Counted from the first letter of the stretch, positions 40,923 to 50,226 are shown. The stretch is 64,000 nt of DNA from Celerinatantimonas diazotrophica (GCF_004339545.1 NZ_SMGD01000017.1:1-64000), one strand, 5' to 3'. Program-made: numbers and translations. Notes: generated by a model not told the origin, from the letters alone.

Positions 40923-41119
40923 GTGTTCATGCACCAAGTGAGATGAGGCTTGAGGAGTCAATCTTTGAGAAAGTTATGTATTGTGTGGCCATTTTGGATT
41001 GATAGATAATGCCAAGTCGCTGCTTGGTATGATTCGAATTCGCCACCATATCGAGAATGATTTTCTCGCTTTCGAGGCTGGACATGTTGGCTCAAATGTA
41101 ATTAACAATATAATAAGCT

Positions 41120-41130
41120 GTTATATGCCT
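41120..41130 (+). repeat. Left arm of an 11-bp inverted repeat around a GNAT gene
   Basis: GTTATATGCCT is the exact reverse complement of AGGCATATAAC at 41619-41629. The two arms bracket the AT-rich acetyltransferase gene almost exactly. Both resemble the R' and R'' core sites of integron cassettes loosely (GTTRRRY and RYYYAAC). Confidence 0.5.
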
Positions 41131-41145
41131 CAATCAGGAATTAAT

Positions 41146-41628
41146 ATGCTAGAAATATTACCTGCAAAAATCGAAGATTCAGAATTATTACTAACATTCA
41201 TAAAAGAGTTAGCAGCATTTGAAAATTTTCCGTATGAAATATCAGTTACTAAATCGGATATTGAAAATAATTTATTTAAATCTAATCCTGATGCAGAAGC
41301 TATCATTTGTTACGTAAATAAAATAGCATGTGGTTTTGCTGTTTTTTATTATACATTTTCTACTACTACAGGAAGGCGTGGACTGCATCTTGATGATTTA
41401 TACATTCAACCTGAATTACAAGGTCAAGGCATTGGAAAAAAAGTGCTTAGCTATTTATCAAAATTAGCAATCAAACAAAAATGTTCACGTTTTGAATGGT
41501 GGGCTTTAAAAACTAATGACCCAGCAATACAGTTTTATAAAAAAATTGGCGCAAAAAAACTAGATGAAATATGCGTATTTAGAATGGAGGAAATTGAAAT
41601 CTCCAGACTTGCGTCAAAAGGCATATAA
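41146..41628 (+). CDS. GNAT-family acetyltransferase, spermidine-acetyltransferase-like
   Basis: A 160-residue acetyltransferase. Motif A is in LHLDDLYIQPELQGQGIGKK, and motif B is WWALKTNDPAIQFYKKIGAK. The opening ILPAKIEDSELLLTFIKELAAFE and the central layout are those of diamine/thialysine acetyltransferases (SAT1-like). The gene is strikingly poorer in G+C than its surroundings and is bracketed by an 11-base inverted repeat. AGGA precedes the ATG at 41146. The longer frame from 40981 has no support. Confidence 0.88.
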   Translation: MLEILPAKIEDSELLLTFIKELAAFENFPYEISVTKSDIENNLFKSNPDAEAIICYVNKIACGFAVFYYTFSTTTGRRGLHLDDLYIQPELQGQGIGKKVLSYLSKLAIKQKCSRFEWWALKTNDPAIQFYKKIGAKKLDEICVFRMEEIEISRLASKGI

Positions 41629-41629
41629 C
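41619..41629 (+). repeat. Right arm of the 11-bp inverted repeat
   Basis: AGGCATATAAC overlaps the stop codon of the acetyltransferase gene, as integron cassette recombination sites often do. The sequence after it (AAAGCCATTCCGGGGCGCTG) does not fold into a full attC with its partner. Confidence 0.5.
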
Positions 41630-41723
41630 AAAGCCATTCCGGGGCGCTGCACGGTGGTTGATAATCCATGTAAAATTTGGTGTTAGTCATTTCTCGACGC
41701 CATTAAATTTCTAAGGAGTAAAG

Positions 41724-42041
41724 ATGTCTCTCATCGCTAAGACCCCAAAGCCGCCATATTACGCGGTGATTTTTACATCACAGCGAACCGAAGATGATCA
41801 CGGTTACGGCCCAATGGCGGCTCGAATGGTTGAATTAGCTGCAAAACAACCTGGTTTTTTAGGTATAGAGTCTGCACGGGAAGATGTTGGCATTACCGTT
41901 TCATACTGGTCTGATCTGGAAGCTATTAAGCAGTGGAAAGCGAATGCAGAGCATCAAGTAGCGCAAAAGCTAGGGCGTGAGCAATGGTATTCATCGTTTA
42001 AGACTCGTATATCGAAGGTCGAGCGCGACTACGGAATTTAA
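41724..42041 (+). CDS. Antibiotic biosynthesis monooxygenase-family (ABM) protein
   Basis: A 105-residue ferredoxin-like-fold protein. PYYAVIFTSQRTEDDHGYGPMA, the KQPGFLGIES strand, GITVSYWSDLEAIKQWK and the conserved final WYSSFKTRISKVERDYG match the ABM group that includes YqjZ-like proteins, which form dimers and often bind flavin or haem-like ligands. A real monooxygenase activity is not shown. AAGGAG is six bases before the ATG. Confidence 0.88.
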   Translation: MSLIAKTPKPPYYAVIFTSQRTEDDHGYGPMAARMVELAAKQPGFLGIESAREDVGITVSYWSDLEAIKQWKANAEHQVAQKLGREQWYSSFKTRISKVERDYGI

Positions 42042-42135
42042 ATAAATCAATGAATTTAACCTCACTGAATACGTGGCGTATCTCTCGCCTGCTTATAAGG
42101 GGAGGTATCAATACCACTACTTTTAGGGTGTTTAT

Positions 42136-42486
42136 ATGATAAATAATCATTTATTTACATATGTATCGGCGATCAACGATGCTTGTGAAAATGAATTCAT
42201 TGTGGAGCGAAATGTTGTCAAAGAGTTAGTCGAAGATAATGGGATCGTGACTCAGTATTCTGAGCAAATCGTCAAATTTAGCAATGGTGTCATTATAAAA
42301 CAAAGTATTGAAAAGGATCTTGAATCTGTGAATCCTGAGGTCGTGTGCGAAGAATCCTTTATTGACTATGAAGTTTTATTTGAGCCAGAAGATTATGATA
42401 TTACACCTAAGCACAAAAATTTTATTAATCATTGCCAAGAAGCCTTTTGGATCAAAATAAGTACTGCACAAAACATAAATGCATAA
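42136..42486 (+). CDS. Small hypothetical protein
   Basis: A 116-residue acidic protein (MINNHLFTYVSAINDACENE...) of predicted alpha/beta content with no signal peptide. I do not recognise the family. It is AT-rich like the preceding acetyltransferase. The bases after its stop (CCAACGCC ... GGTGTTGG) can form a hairpin, which might be a terminator or a recombination site remnant. Confidence 0.6.
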   Translation: MINNHLFTYVSAINDACENEFIVERNVVKELVEDNGIVTQYSEQIVKFSNGVIIKQSIEKDLESVNPEVVCEESFIDYEVLFEPEDYDITPKHKNFINHCQEAFWIKISTAQNINA

Positions 42487-42636
42487 CGACCCAACGCCCT
42501 CAGACGTGATGCCATTGCGTGGTGTTGGTAAGTAAACTTGGTGTCTGGCAGCGGGCTTGCTGTGTTCATTCTAGAAATCTGTCAGCGATAGATGATGGCT
42601 GAACATTTGGGGTATATCCTTTTTAACCATGACAGA

Positions 42637-42694
42637 CTGGTGCCGCGTTTAAAATGCGTTTAATTTGAACAAAATTCAACCACCAAAGGTCAAC
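42637..42694 (+). repeat. Dispersed short repeat, copy B
   Basis: GTTTAATTTGAACAAAATTC with flanking GGTGCCGCGT and CAAAGGTCAAC corresponds to 32575-32634. It directly precedes a truncated transporter gene, which may reflect insertion or recombination. Confidence 0.55.
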
Positions 42695-42738
42695 AGTCCC
42701 TAGGCATTCATCTCATCAGATCGACTTCTGAGTGCAGT

Positions 42739-43059
42739 GTCGTTGGGGTTCAGTATGGATTTAGAGCGGGGTTTGTGATTAGCGCACTGAATTTTAAAGT
42801 TATGACTGTTCTGGTTGTGATGTATTCGCAGTTTTCATCTGACAACTGGGGATATTCTTTTGGGTTGGCCGTCTGTTTTGTCCTAATTTGTATTGTGGGA
42901 CACGTGCTGTGGAACGGTGTGGGTCAAATATCCAGTCGGCTTATTCAAAGTGACAGTTTTTTAAAGAAACAAAATGTGGTCTATGGAACAATGCTCGTTG
43001 GCGTTGGGGGTTGGATGTTTGTGTCAGCTTTACGTTCTGCCCTGATAGCGGGTTTGTGA
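42739..43059 (+). pseudogene. Truncated LysE/EamB-family exporter (C-terminal half only)
   Basis: The frame encodes about the last half of a RhtB/LysE-type exporter. GFRAGFVISALNFKVMTVLV corresponds to the conserved F-x-N-(P/V)-K helix, and LWNGVGQISSRLIQ followed by a last hydrophobic helix resembles the end of E. coli EamB (YfiK). Three N-terminal helices and the S-P-G-P motif are absent. A GTG at 42775 is the first possible start, but a functional protein is unlikely. The missing 5' part is replaced by the dispersed repeat. Confidence 0.65.
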
Positions 43060-43096
43060 CGCATATTTCACCGACTAATGATGGCTGGGGGTTGGT

Positions 43097-43498
43097 ATGA
43101 CTGATTATTTCGGTTCTTGTCTGTGTGGTACCGTGAGCTTTAAAATCACCGGTACGTTTGACTGCTTTTATCTGTGCCATTGTCAGTATTGTCAAAAAGA
43201 CACCGGCTCAGCCCATGCGGCAAATCTATTTTCCCAGTCAGCTAAATTACTCTGGCTGTCAGGAACCGATGCGGTGACTTCTTATACGTTGCCAGGCACT
43301 CGTCATCAAAAGAGCTTTTGTAAATTGTGTGGCTCAGCAGTCCCCTGTACCTCGATAGATGGCGCGCTCGTTGTCCCAGCGGGATGTTTGGACAGTGACA
43401 TTAAGATGTTGCCAACGGCCCACATTTTTGTATCCAGCAAAGCGGCTTGGGATGGCCATTTTGAGGTGCTGCCTCAATTTGAAGCACTGCCAGATTGA
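43097..43498 (+). CDS. GFA-family zinc protein (glutathione-dependent formaldehyde-activating enzyme-like)
   Basis: A 133-residue protein with the zinc-ligand pattern of the GFA/CENP-V fold: CLCG near residue 8, CHCQYCQKDTGSAHAANLF near 27 and CKLCGSAVP near 75. Such proteins carry one or two zinc ions; only Gfa of Paracoccus has been tied to formaldehyde, and most homologues have no proven activity. GGGGGTTGGT precedes the ATG, so translation initiation looks modest. Confidence 0.88.
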   Translation: MTDYFGSCLCGTVSFKITGTFDCFYLCHCQYCQKDTGSAHAANLFSQSAKLLWLSGTDAVTSYTLPGTRHQKSFCKLCGSAVPCTSIDGALVVPAGCLDSDIKMLPTAHIFVSSKAAWDGHFEVLPQFEALPD

Positions 43499-43617
43499 GC
43501 AACCCTCTCCGAACCGTTTGCTGTTCATACTTTGTATTGGCAATGATTGTCTCCGAGGCGCTTTATTAGTGTAAAGAGCTGACTCCCTCTATAAAAATAA
43601 CCAGTTTAAACATCGCT

Positions 43618-45600
43618 CTAGTGTGGTGACTGGCTTTTTATCATGAGAAAAACCAGATAAACACTTCCGATCACGGCTGCAATAATGCCCGTGGGTAATT
43701 GAGCCGGGTAAGCTATGGTGCGAGCCAGCCAGTCAGCGATGAGCATTAACAGTGTTCCCAGTAATGCGGCAGTCCATAATTGTTGAGCGGTTTTTTTGGC
43801 GCCGAGCATCACCGCCATGTGGGGAGCAATGAGACCAATAAATGCAATTGGACCGACAAATGCGGTGACACTAGAGACCAGCAGAGCGGCTAGAATGAGT
43901 AGCGTGAGCCGTGCCCGCTGTGGCCTTACACCTAACGATTGTGCGAGCGGATCACTGGCCGCGAGTAAGGTTAGCCAATCACGAAATACAAAACTGATAG
44001 CGGTGAATCCGGTCACACAGAATATCAACCAAAGACTTTTAGTCCCTGTCACATTGTAAATAGAGCCACTCATCCAACGGGTGATGCTATAAACATCATC
44101 ATTGCCTTGTGCCAAAAAGAATTGGATCACGCCATCCATTGCGGCAGTTAAGGCAATCCCGGTTAAGATCAGACTGCCCGGCGCAAAATGATGTTTACGC
44201 CCCAAGAGTAACAGAATACACAAAGCCGCCAGACTGCCGCTATAGGCAATGATTGGATTTACGCTGGTAATCGCTTGCTCAAAAAACATGGCATAGAGAA
44301 CGAGCACTAACGTTGAGCCCGCTGTCAGTCCCATCATCCCGGGACTGGCCAGCGGGTTTTTGATTAATCGTTGTAAAATGACTCCGGCAACAGACATTCC
44401 GATGCCGCTTCCCGTAGCGGTGAGCAGGGCCGGCCAGCGCAAATGCCATAGAGTTTGATTAGGCCAGTGAAACTGCCAGAGAGTGTGATGGCTAACCAGT
44501 GAATAGCTGGGGGAGTAGGTTAGCGAGAAGAGCACACTCGCACCAATCAGAGCCAGCAGAACAAGAGCAGTGCGGTTGGACCATGTAAAGAGCGACTTCG
44601 GAAGTTGTAAGCTGGTGTGATCAGAGGCTTTCATCTGTTGACGTAACAGAATGATCAGAAAGGGGGCGCCGATTAACGTGGCCGTTGACCCACTGGGAAT
44701 CACCTGATCACTGTATTGGCCTGCCAGCACAGCGATTGAATCGGTGACCAACAAAAGGATCGCACCCAGTAAGCTACTGAATATGAGTTCATCAAGACTA
44801 CGACGACTACCTAAATATCGAGCTAGATTAGGGGCCAGTAGACTGATAAATCCAATCACGCCGACGGCGGCAATGGCACTGCCAATTAACCATAAAATAG
44901 CGAAGCCGATCACCAGCATGGTCACACCGATCGACATTCCTCGGGCTCTTGCATTTTGCTCCCCTAATTTTAACAGGGTCAGAGGCCGATGGGCGATGAG
45001 CATGATGATCGGGAGGATGATTAATTTAGGCACGAGCCATTTCACCCAATGCCAGTCGGTTTGAGTTAAATCGCCAGCTCCCCAGATAAATAAAGACAGA
45101 GTGGCTTGTTCATGGAGCAAAATGAACGCAGAGGCTAATGTGGCACAGAGAATGTTGACTGCAATCCCAGTGAGAATGATCGAAAAGCCATTCAGACCTT
45201 GTTTGGCTGCGATTATCCAGATAAATAGCGACGCAATTAATGCTCCACCCATGGCCACCCATGCGCCATGGGCGGCTAAGATTGTTGGTGCCCATACGCC
45301 TGTAACGACCAGTGCCAGCCAAGCACCGGCAGATAATCCCAAAGTGAGAGGCGAAGCTAGATGATTTTGCGTCATTTGTTGTAACAGACTGCCACAAAAT
45401 CCTAAGGTTGCCCCGATGCTAAGCGCCAGGATTGCCCGTGGAAGCGATGCATAAAGATATTGGAATTCTGGGAATCCATGAGGTGTTGCGCCCCAAATAA
45501 GGTGCCACTGTTGGGCAAAGCCAAGCGCTGAGCTCAATTGTAAGTGTAGCCAAAAGCTCAGGAGCAATAGCGCCAGATAAGCGAATGATCGAAATATCAC
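43618..45600 (-). CDS. fhuB: Fe3+-hydroxamate ABC transporter permease, two-domain FhuB
   Basis: A 660-residue inner-membrane protein made of two tandem FecCD permease halves (about 1-325 and 335-660), the same fused layout as E. coli FhuB. Each half has the ATPase-coupling region: LGLSAGAWLALV, VGVIGFISLLAPNLAR in the first and GLTAGSTLVLVLY, FVGPIAFIGLIAPHMA in the second. It takes ferric hydroxamates from FhuD and is powered by FhuC. It begins three bases after the fhuD stop and is the last gene of the operon. Confidence 0.94.
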   Translation of the reverse strand: MIFRSFAYLALLLLSFWLHLQLSSALGFAQQWHLIWGATPHGFPEFQYLYASLPRAILALSIGATLGFCGSLLQQMTQNHLASPLTLGLSAGAWLALVVTGVWAPTILAAHGAWVAMGGALIASLFIWIIAAKQGLNGFSIILTGIAVNILCATLASAFILLHEQATLSLFIWGAGDLTQTDWHWVKWLVPKLIILPIIMLIAHRPLTLLKLGEQNARARGMSIGVTMLVIGFAILWLIGSAIAAVGVIGFISLLAPNLARYLGSRRSLDELIFSSLLGAILLLVTDSIAVLAGQYSDQVIPSGSTATLIGAPFLIILLRQQMKASDHTSLQLPKSLFTWSNRTALVLLALIGASVLFSLTYSPSYSLVSHHTLWQFHWPNQTLWHLRWPALLTATGSGIGMSVAGVILQRLIKNPLASPGMMGLTAGSTLVLVLYAMFFEQAITSVNPIIAYSGSLAALCILLLLGRKHHFAPGSLILTGIALTAAMDGVIQFFLAQGNDDVYSITRWMSGSIYNVTGTKSLWLIFCVTGFTAISFVFRDWLTLLAASDPLAQSLGVRPQRARLTLLILAALLVSSVTAFVGPIAFIGLIAPHMAVMLGAKKTAQQLWTAALLGTLLMLIADWLARTIAYPAQLPTGIIAAVIGSVYLVFLMIKSQSPH

Positions 45601-45603
45601 AGT

Positions 45604-46509
45604 TTAAGGCTCGATAGTTAAAAGTTGTTGGGTGATGGCAGATGCCATCGTTTGAATCGATAAAGCTCCGCCATAGGTCCAGGCGGCCGGCAGTGCTGCA
45701 ATTCGGTGATTTTGGACAAAAGGCATGGCTTGCCAAAGTGGTGTTTTAAAGAGTTTTTGCTGTTGTGGGAACGGTTTGAAGTATAAAAGAACCCCGTGAT
45801 CGATAGCGGCCAATGCAATGACTTTTTTCTGGGTTGCGCCCCATTTGCTAGTGGGTTGAGCCAACGCAGGTTTGAGTCCGAGTTTTTCAAGGGCATATTG
45901 CGGCATTGAATTGTCACCAAACACCCAGACTAATGCGGTTGAATTAAAACGAACACACGTCACGCGCGGTGGATGTCCATGAAAGTGCGCGTTGATCTGT
46001 GCTCTCCATTTGGCAAGTTGCTGATCCATCTGCGCTAGAAGACGATGGGCCCGGGGACGTTTATTAAATAAAGTCGCGAGAGTCAGAAAGGTCCGAGTAG
46101 CCGCTTTGGCATTGTTATGGTGGCGGCTAAAGTTTTTAAACATTAAAACCGGTGCAATTGGACGCAATAGCCTCAGAAGTCCCGACTGTGATGAGCCGAT
46201 GATGATCAGATCGGGTTTGAGTTGTGCAATTCTCTCGATATTGGGCGTTGCGCGGGTGCCAACATTAATGACAGATTGTGCTAAAGCTGGCTCTCTGGCC
46301 CAAGTTCGGTAGCCTTCGGGATTCGCGATCGCGACAGGCGTAATCCCAAGGGCTAACAAGTTCCCCGTCGCTGACCAGTTTAGCGCAATCACCCGTTTAG
46401 GGACCTGCTTAAATGTATGTGGGCCAAGACTATCGTTAATGGTTACAGAAGGTGCGGCACAGGCCCACAGTGGGCAACAGATCAATAGAAAATAGAGACG
46501 TTTTAACAT
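45604..46509 (-). CDS. fhuD: Periplasmic ferric-siderophore-binding protein, FhuD type
   Basis: A 301-residue protein with an N-terminal signal sequence (MLKRLYFLLICCPLWACA) and the class III binding-protein fold. PKRVIALNWSATGNLLALGI, KPDLIIIGSSQSGLLRLL and the long interdomain helix are characteristic. The cysteine near the signal end is not in a standard lipobox, so the protein is taken to be soluble. Operon position between fhuC and fhuB supports the name; ferrichrome-type hydroxamates are the expected ligands. Confidence 0.9.
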   Translation of the reverse strand: MLKRLYFLLICCPLWACAAPSVTINDSLGPHTFKQVPKRVIALNWSATGNLLALGITPVAIANPEGYRTWAREPALAQSVINVGTRATPNIERIAQLKPDLIIIGSSQSGLLRLLRPIAPVLMFKNFSRHHNNAKAATRTFLTLATLFNKRPRAHRLLAQMDQQLAKWRAQINAHFHGHPPRVTCVRFNSTALVWVFGDNSMPQYALEKLGLKPALAQPTSKWGATQKKVIALAAIDHGVLLYFKPFPQQQKLFKTPLWQAMPFVQNHRIAALPAAWTYGGALSIQTMASAITQQLLTIEP

Positions 46510-46523
46510 GGTTCTTCCTTTAA

Positions 46524-47291
46524 TTAACTCATCGCAACAATGGGGGTCGGTAATGTCGGGTGTTCGATGATCTGCATCTCGACGCCATATAATTGATGCA
46601 GGTGTTGTGGGGTTAACAACTGCTCGGGGGTGCCATCAAATATGAGCTGTCCCTGTTTTAAGGCAATGATGCGTTGGGCATAACGCAGCGCCAGATTGAT
46701 ATCATGCAGGATCACTACAATACCGCGTTGTTGTTCTCGGTTGAGGTGCGCAAGTAGTTGCATCAGCTCATACTGATGGGCCGGATCAAGTGCCGAGGTC
46801 GGTTCGTCAAGGAGCAACAAAGGAGACTGTTGGGCCAATAACATGGCGATCCAGGCACGCTGGCGTTCTCCGCCAGAAAGCTCGTCGACCTGATGATTCG
46901 AATATTCAGCAAGTTGTGTATCGGTGATGGCTTGGCTTATGATTTCTTGATCACTCGCTCGCCACCGACCAAAACTGCCGCGCCATGGAAAGCGGCCCAA
47001 GCGCACGAGTTCTGTAACTGTTAATCCTGCGATGGCGGGCAGGTTTTGGGGAAGATAAGCAATTTTGCGGGCCAACTCTCTTTGCTTGATTTGGCTGAAA
47101 AGGCGATCGTCATAGCTGAGCGCACCAGCATCAGGCGAAAGTTGGCGGGCAAGCAGTTTGAGCAGGGTCGATTTTCCTGAGCCATTGTGTCCAAGAATCA
47201 CGGTTAACTGGTCCAATTGGAGCTCAAGTGCCGGTATACAAAGAATGTCGCGCTGAGAGCGTTGCACACGGATATTTTCTAATTTAAGCAT
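46524..47291 (-). CDS. fhuC: Fe3+-hydroxamate ABC transporter ATP-binding protein
   Basis: A 255-residue ATPase with Walker A GHNGSGKST, Q-loop AYLPQNL, signature LSGGERQR, Walker B PLLLLDEPTSALD and switch ILHDINLA. The ATG at 47291 starts the conserved MLKLENIRV and overlaps the last eight bases of fhuF; the frame extends upstream to 47369 inside fhuF, but those residues do not belong to the family. Confidence 0.94.
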   Translation of the reverse strand: MLKLENIRVQRSQRDILCIPALELQLDQLTVILGHNGSGKSTLLKLLARQLSPDAGALSYDDRLFSQIKQRELARKIAYLPQNLPAIAGLTVTELVRLGRFPWRGSFGRWRASDQEIISQAITDTQLAEYSNHQVDELSGGERQRAWIAMLLAQQSPLLLLDEPTSALDPAHQYELMQLLAHLNREQQRGIVVILHDINLALRYAQRIIALKQGQLIFDGTPEQLLTPQHLHQLYGVEMQIIEHPTLPTPIVAMS

Positions 47292-48033
47292 GAGTGGATA
47301 ATTCCTGGGCAATTCGCCGTTTTCGCTCATCAAGCGATAATTTGGGGCAGGTTGAACAGAGTTCCCCATCGGCTCGGCAATAATTAAAACAACAGCTTTT
47401 GCGATTCAGCGCCAGATGCGGTGTGTCGTCATTAAGAAAAATGAGCATTAAGTGGCTTTCATTTGACCAGCCCAGCTCAGCGAGCCACTGTATTGCTAAT
47501 TCCTGAATCTGTTTATTGGTGATTGACGGTTCAATGGTAGTGAGCTGGATAAGTCCGCTAAGCACAATATCGGCCGCCAGACGTGATGCAAAGTTGGGGC
47601 GTAAATTAAAGATGCTCTGGCATTGGTTGAAAAAAGTTTGGTGCATCTGTTTCAGCTGGTTGGCTGCGATAGATAGGCACAGCTGTTCTGGCGCGTGCTG
47701 CAATTGGTCTGGGGTGAGGGTGTAGCCCGCGACGACCCCTTGTTTGAGGTGTTGGACGATCTGCTCAAGTGGTATTTTGATTTGGCAGCCATGCACAGCC
47801 ACGATCGACAGATAAATGGGTTGCCAAATGAGCAACGACCAGCAGCGCGCGGCCCAATAACGATTTCCCGCTTCGGGGGATTGGCGTTGCCAATGCTGGT
47901 AGAGTGTTCGGATCCCTTGAGTATTGTCTTGTCCCAACAGCAGTGCGTCAGATAATGGCAATGACGTATCGCCCTGCAGCGCAGGGTGATACCGTTTAGC
48001 CATGGCAAAGAGCGACTGGGTGGATGTGGTCAT
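47284..48033 (-). CDS. fhuF: Siderophore-iron reductase, FhuF family
   Basis: A 249-residue cytosolic protein with the C-terminal [2Fe-2S] motif C-C-x10-C-x2-C (CCFNYCRADGELCSTC), the defining feature of FhuF. It reduces ferric hydroxamates after import to free the iron. Here it is placed between the receptor and fhuC and overlaps fhuC by eight bases, whereas in E. coli it is a separate gene. The N-terminal part (FAMAKRYHPALQGD..., YWAARCWSLLIWQP) fits longer FhuF-like reductases. Confidence 0.9.
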   Translation of the reverse strand: MTTSTQSLFAMAKRYHPALQGDTSLPLSDALLLGQDNTQGIRTLYQHWQRQSPEAGNRYWAARCWSLLIWQPIYLSIVAVHGCQIKIPLEQIVQHLKQGVVAGYTLTPDQLQHAPEQLCLSIAANQLKQMHQTFFNQCQSIFNLRPNFASRLAADIVLSGLIQLTTIEPSITNKQIQELAIQWLAELGWSNESHLMLIFLNDDTPHLALNRKSCCFNYCRADGELCSTCPKLSLDERKRRIAQELSTHA

Positions 48034-48051
48034 ATCAGGCTCCCTTTAGGG

Positions 48052-50226
48052 TTAGAAATCCACGAGCAAACTAAGCTTGGCTTCTCGTTCGGCCCCCATC
48101 CAACAGTTTGTGGTGTCGTAACAGGCCCCCACGTAGCGTTTATTGGTCAGGTTGGTTACCGTGAAATTGACTTTGTAGTTGTCATTAAAGCGATAGGTCG
48201 AGGCTAAATCAGCCAGTGTATGGCCCGAGACAAAGTCAGAATTGGCATCATCAATGGGGGTTTTGCCCACATAACGAATCCCTAAGCTAAAATCAAAAGC
48301 TGGGTTCATATAGTAAGTTCCCCAAATCGATGCTTTAGTGTTAGCAACCCACACGGGGGTTTTGCCGATCAGGCTTGAATCGGCATTTTTGGTCACCTCA
48401 ACATGTTGATATGTGTAGTTTGCCTGGACATCCAACTGCTCGGTTAAGCGGCTCCAAAGCGTGGTTTCTATCCCCTTAGATGTCACCTCGCCGACCTGGG
48501 TGTAATTGGCTGGGGCGCTGTCATATTTGACAATGTTGCTTTGGATAATATCAAAGGCTGCGGCCGTAAATTTGATACTTCGTGAGGGTGTTTTGAACTT
48601 AACACCGACCTCGTATTGCTTGGCGGTGGTCGGTTTGACGGTTTTACCCGTTTTGACATCCCTACCGGAGGTGGGCTGGTAAGAAGTGGCATAACTAAGA
48701 TAAGGCGCAAGACCATTATCAAAGGTGTAAATACCCGCTAGGCGAGTGGAAATATGGTGTTGATCAATCTTGGTCGATGATGCGCTACCACTGGTGATCT
48801 GATTATCATCACTGCGGTAGTGATCGTGGCGAATATCGCCTAAAAGAGTGAACGACTTCCAGTGCATTTCATCTTGAGCATACAAGCCGAGTTGGTTGCT
48901 TTTAGTACTACTGGTTTGTTTGTACGTAAAGTGACTGACAATGCTGCTGGGATTAAATTGATAATAATTGGGATCGGCTAAATTAATACTCGGTGTGCCT
49001 GAGCCGAAAGTATCCTGATAGGTGACTGATGATTGTAAGCGTTGATAATCGATCCCAAATAACAGCTTATGTTCGGTGCTGCCTAACTTTGTATCCCAGG
49101 CTAATTGGTTGTCGATGGCATAGCCATTCATCTTCTCATCGGTTTCATAGGCGTTGCGATTTAAGATGGGGCCAGAAATGCTAGACGTATAAGTATTACG
49201 TTGTAGCAATGAGCCCTTGGTATAACGGAAATTTTGTAAAAATTTTAAATGGTTATTGAAACGATGGTTGATTTTATAACCGAGCATCGTGACGCGCCGA
49301 GCCGCATTATTCCAGTTTTTATCGCCGGCATACGCATCACTGGCTAATTTACCCCAAGGGGCTGCATAAACGGCCCCGGCTGCTGGGAGTGGTGTGGATG
49401 GAACGAGCTTGGGATCATCTTGATAATAAAGGTTTAGATTCAGAGTTGTTTTGGGAGTGATTCGCCAAGTTGCAGATGGTGCGAATAATTTACGCTCTTG
49501 CCGGGTGGTCTTCATTTGAGCATGTTGTTTACGGGCCAATGCGACAATCCGATAGTCGAAATCATCATTGACCACGCCGTTGTGATCAATGCCCAATTCT
49601 TGAAGATAATTGTTGCCCGTGCTGAGTTTTAGCTGTGTATGTTCATAGCGTTCTGGCTGTTTTCCGATCTGATTGATCATCCCCCCAGGTGGTGCGGAAC
49701 CATACAGTGATGAGGTCGGACCTTTGAGTACTTCGATGCTTTGGGTCGCAAAGGCATCGACCTGAGGGTATAGGTTCCAGTTATGAATATATTGCAGCGG
49801 TAGGCCATTGTAGTAATTGTTATAACTGACAAACCCACGAATCGTATATTGATCAAATAGTGTCGCAGTACTACGATTCTCTGTGGTGATACCAGGAACA
49901 TAGCGCAACGCTTCGTTGATACTGTCAACCTGATGCTGCCTGAGATAATCAGCATCATAGACTTCATAGCTCATTGGTGCTTCCATCGGGCTTAGATCTG
50001 TCTTGGTGCCAGTCGAGCGGTAAGTGTTTGCATAAACCTTCACGGGAGCCAGCGTTTCTGGATTGCTGGAGGATTGTTGCGCATGAGTACTGGTTTTTTG
50101 CGGCTTGTTTGGTGTGGCTGAATCCTTGTCCGGGTGCTGATGGGGTAATGGCGTACTGCCTTGGGCGGTATGGATAAATACAGCGAATGATAATGCAGGC
50201 AGTAGCTGTATTAGATGAAACCTCAT
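48052..50226 (-). CDS. TonB-dependent siderophore receptor (hydroxamate type)
   Basis: A 724-residue outer-membrane receptor. It has a signal peptide (MRFHLIQLLPALSFAVFIHT, cleaved near AQG), a low-complexity linker, a TonB-box-like LAPVKVYAN, a plug domain (about 85-210 with LRYVPGITTENR, TIRGF and SVEVLKGPTSSLYGSAPPGG-like motif) and a 22-stranded barrel ending in LSLLVDF with a terminal Phe. The architecture follows the FhuA/FoxA/FhuE siderophore group. A perfect Fur palindrome is upstream, and the rest of the uptake pathway follows in the same operon. Confidence 0.94.
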   Translation of the reverse strand: MRFHLIQLLPALSFAVFIHTAQGSTPLPHQHPDKDSATPNKPQKTSTHAQQSSSNPETLAPVKVYANTYRSTGTKTDLSPMEAPMSYEVYDADYLRQHQVDSINEALRYVPGITTENRSTATLFDQYTIRGFVSYNNYYNGLPLQYIHNWNLYPQVDAFATQSIEVLKGPTSSLYGSAPPGGMINQIGKQPERYEHTQLKLSTGNNYLQELGIDHNGVVNDDFDYRIVALARKQHAQMKTTRQERKLFAPSATWRITPKTTLNLNLYYQDDPKLVPSTPLPAAGAVYAAPWGKLASDAYAGDKNWNNAARRVTMLGYKINHRFNNHLKFLQNFRYTKGSLLQRNTYTSSISGPILNRNAYETDEKMNGYAIDNQLAWDTKLGSTEHKLLFGIDYQRLQSSVTYQDTFGSGTPSINLADPNYYQFNPSSIVSHFTYKQTSSTKSNQLGLYAQDEMHWKSFTLLGDIRHDHYRSDDNQITSGSASSTKIDQHHISTRLAGIYTFDNGLAPYLSYATSYQPTSGRDVKTGKTVKPTTAKQYEVGVKFKTPSRSIKFTAAAFDIIQSNIVKYDSAPANYTQVGEVTSKGIETTLWSRLTEQLDVQANYTYQHVEVTKNADSSLIGKTPVWVANTKASIWGTYYMNPAFDFSLGIRYVGKTPIDDANSDFVSGHTLADLASTYRFNDNYKVNFTVTNLTNKRYVGACYDTTNCWMGAEREAKLSLLVDF

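Noticed and set aside
41630-41700. A complete attC site after the GNAT gene
   Set aside because: The sequence after AGGCATATAAC cannot pair with a matching GTTATATGCCT-like arm further on; only the terminal repeat is supported.
45604-46509. FhuD-like protein as a lipoprotein
   Set aside because: The cysteine near the signal end is preceded by LWA, which is not a standard lipobox, so a soluble periplasmic form is assumed.
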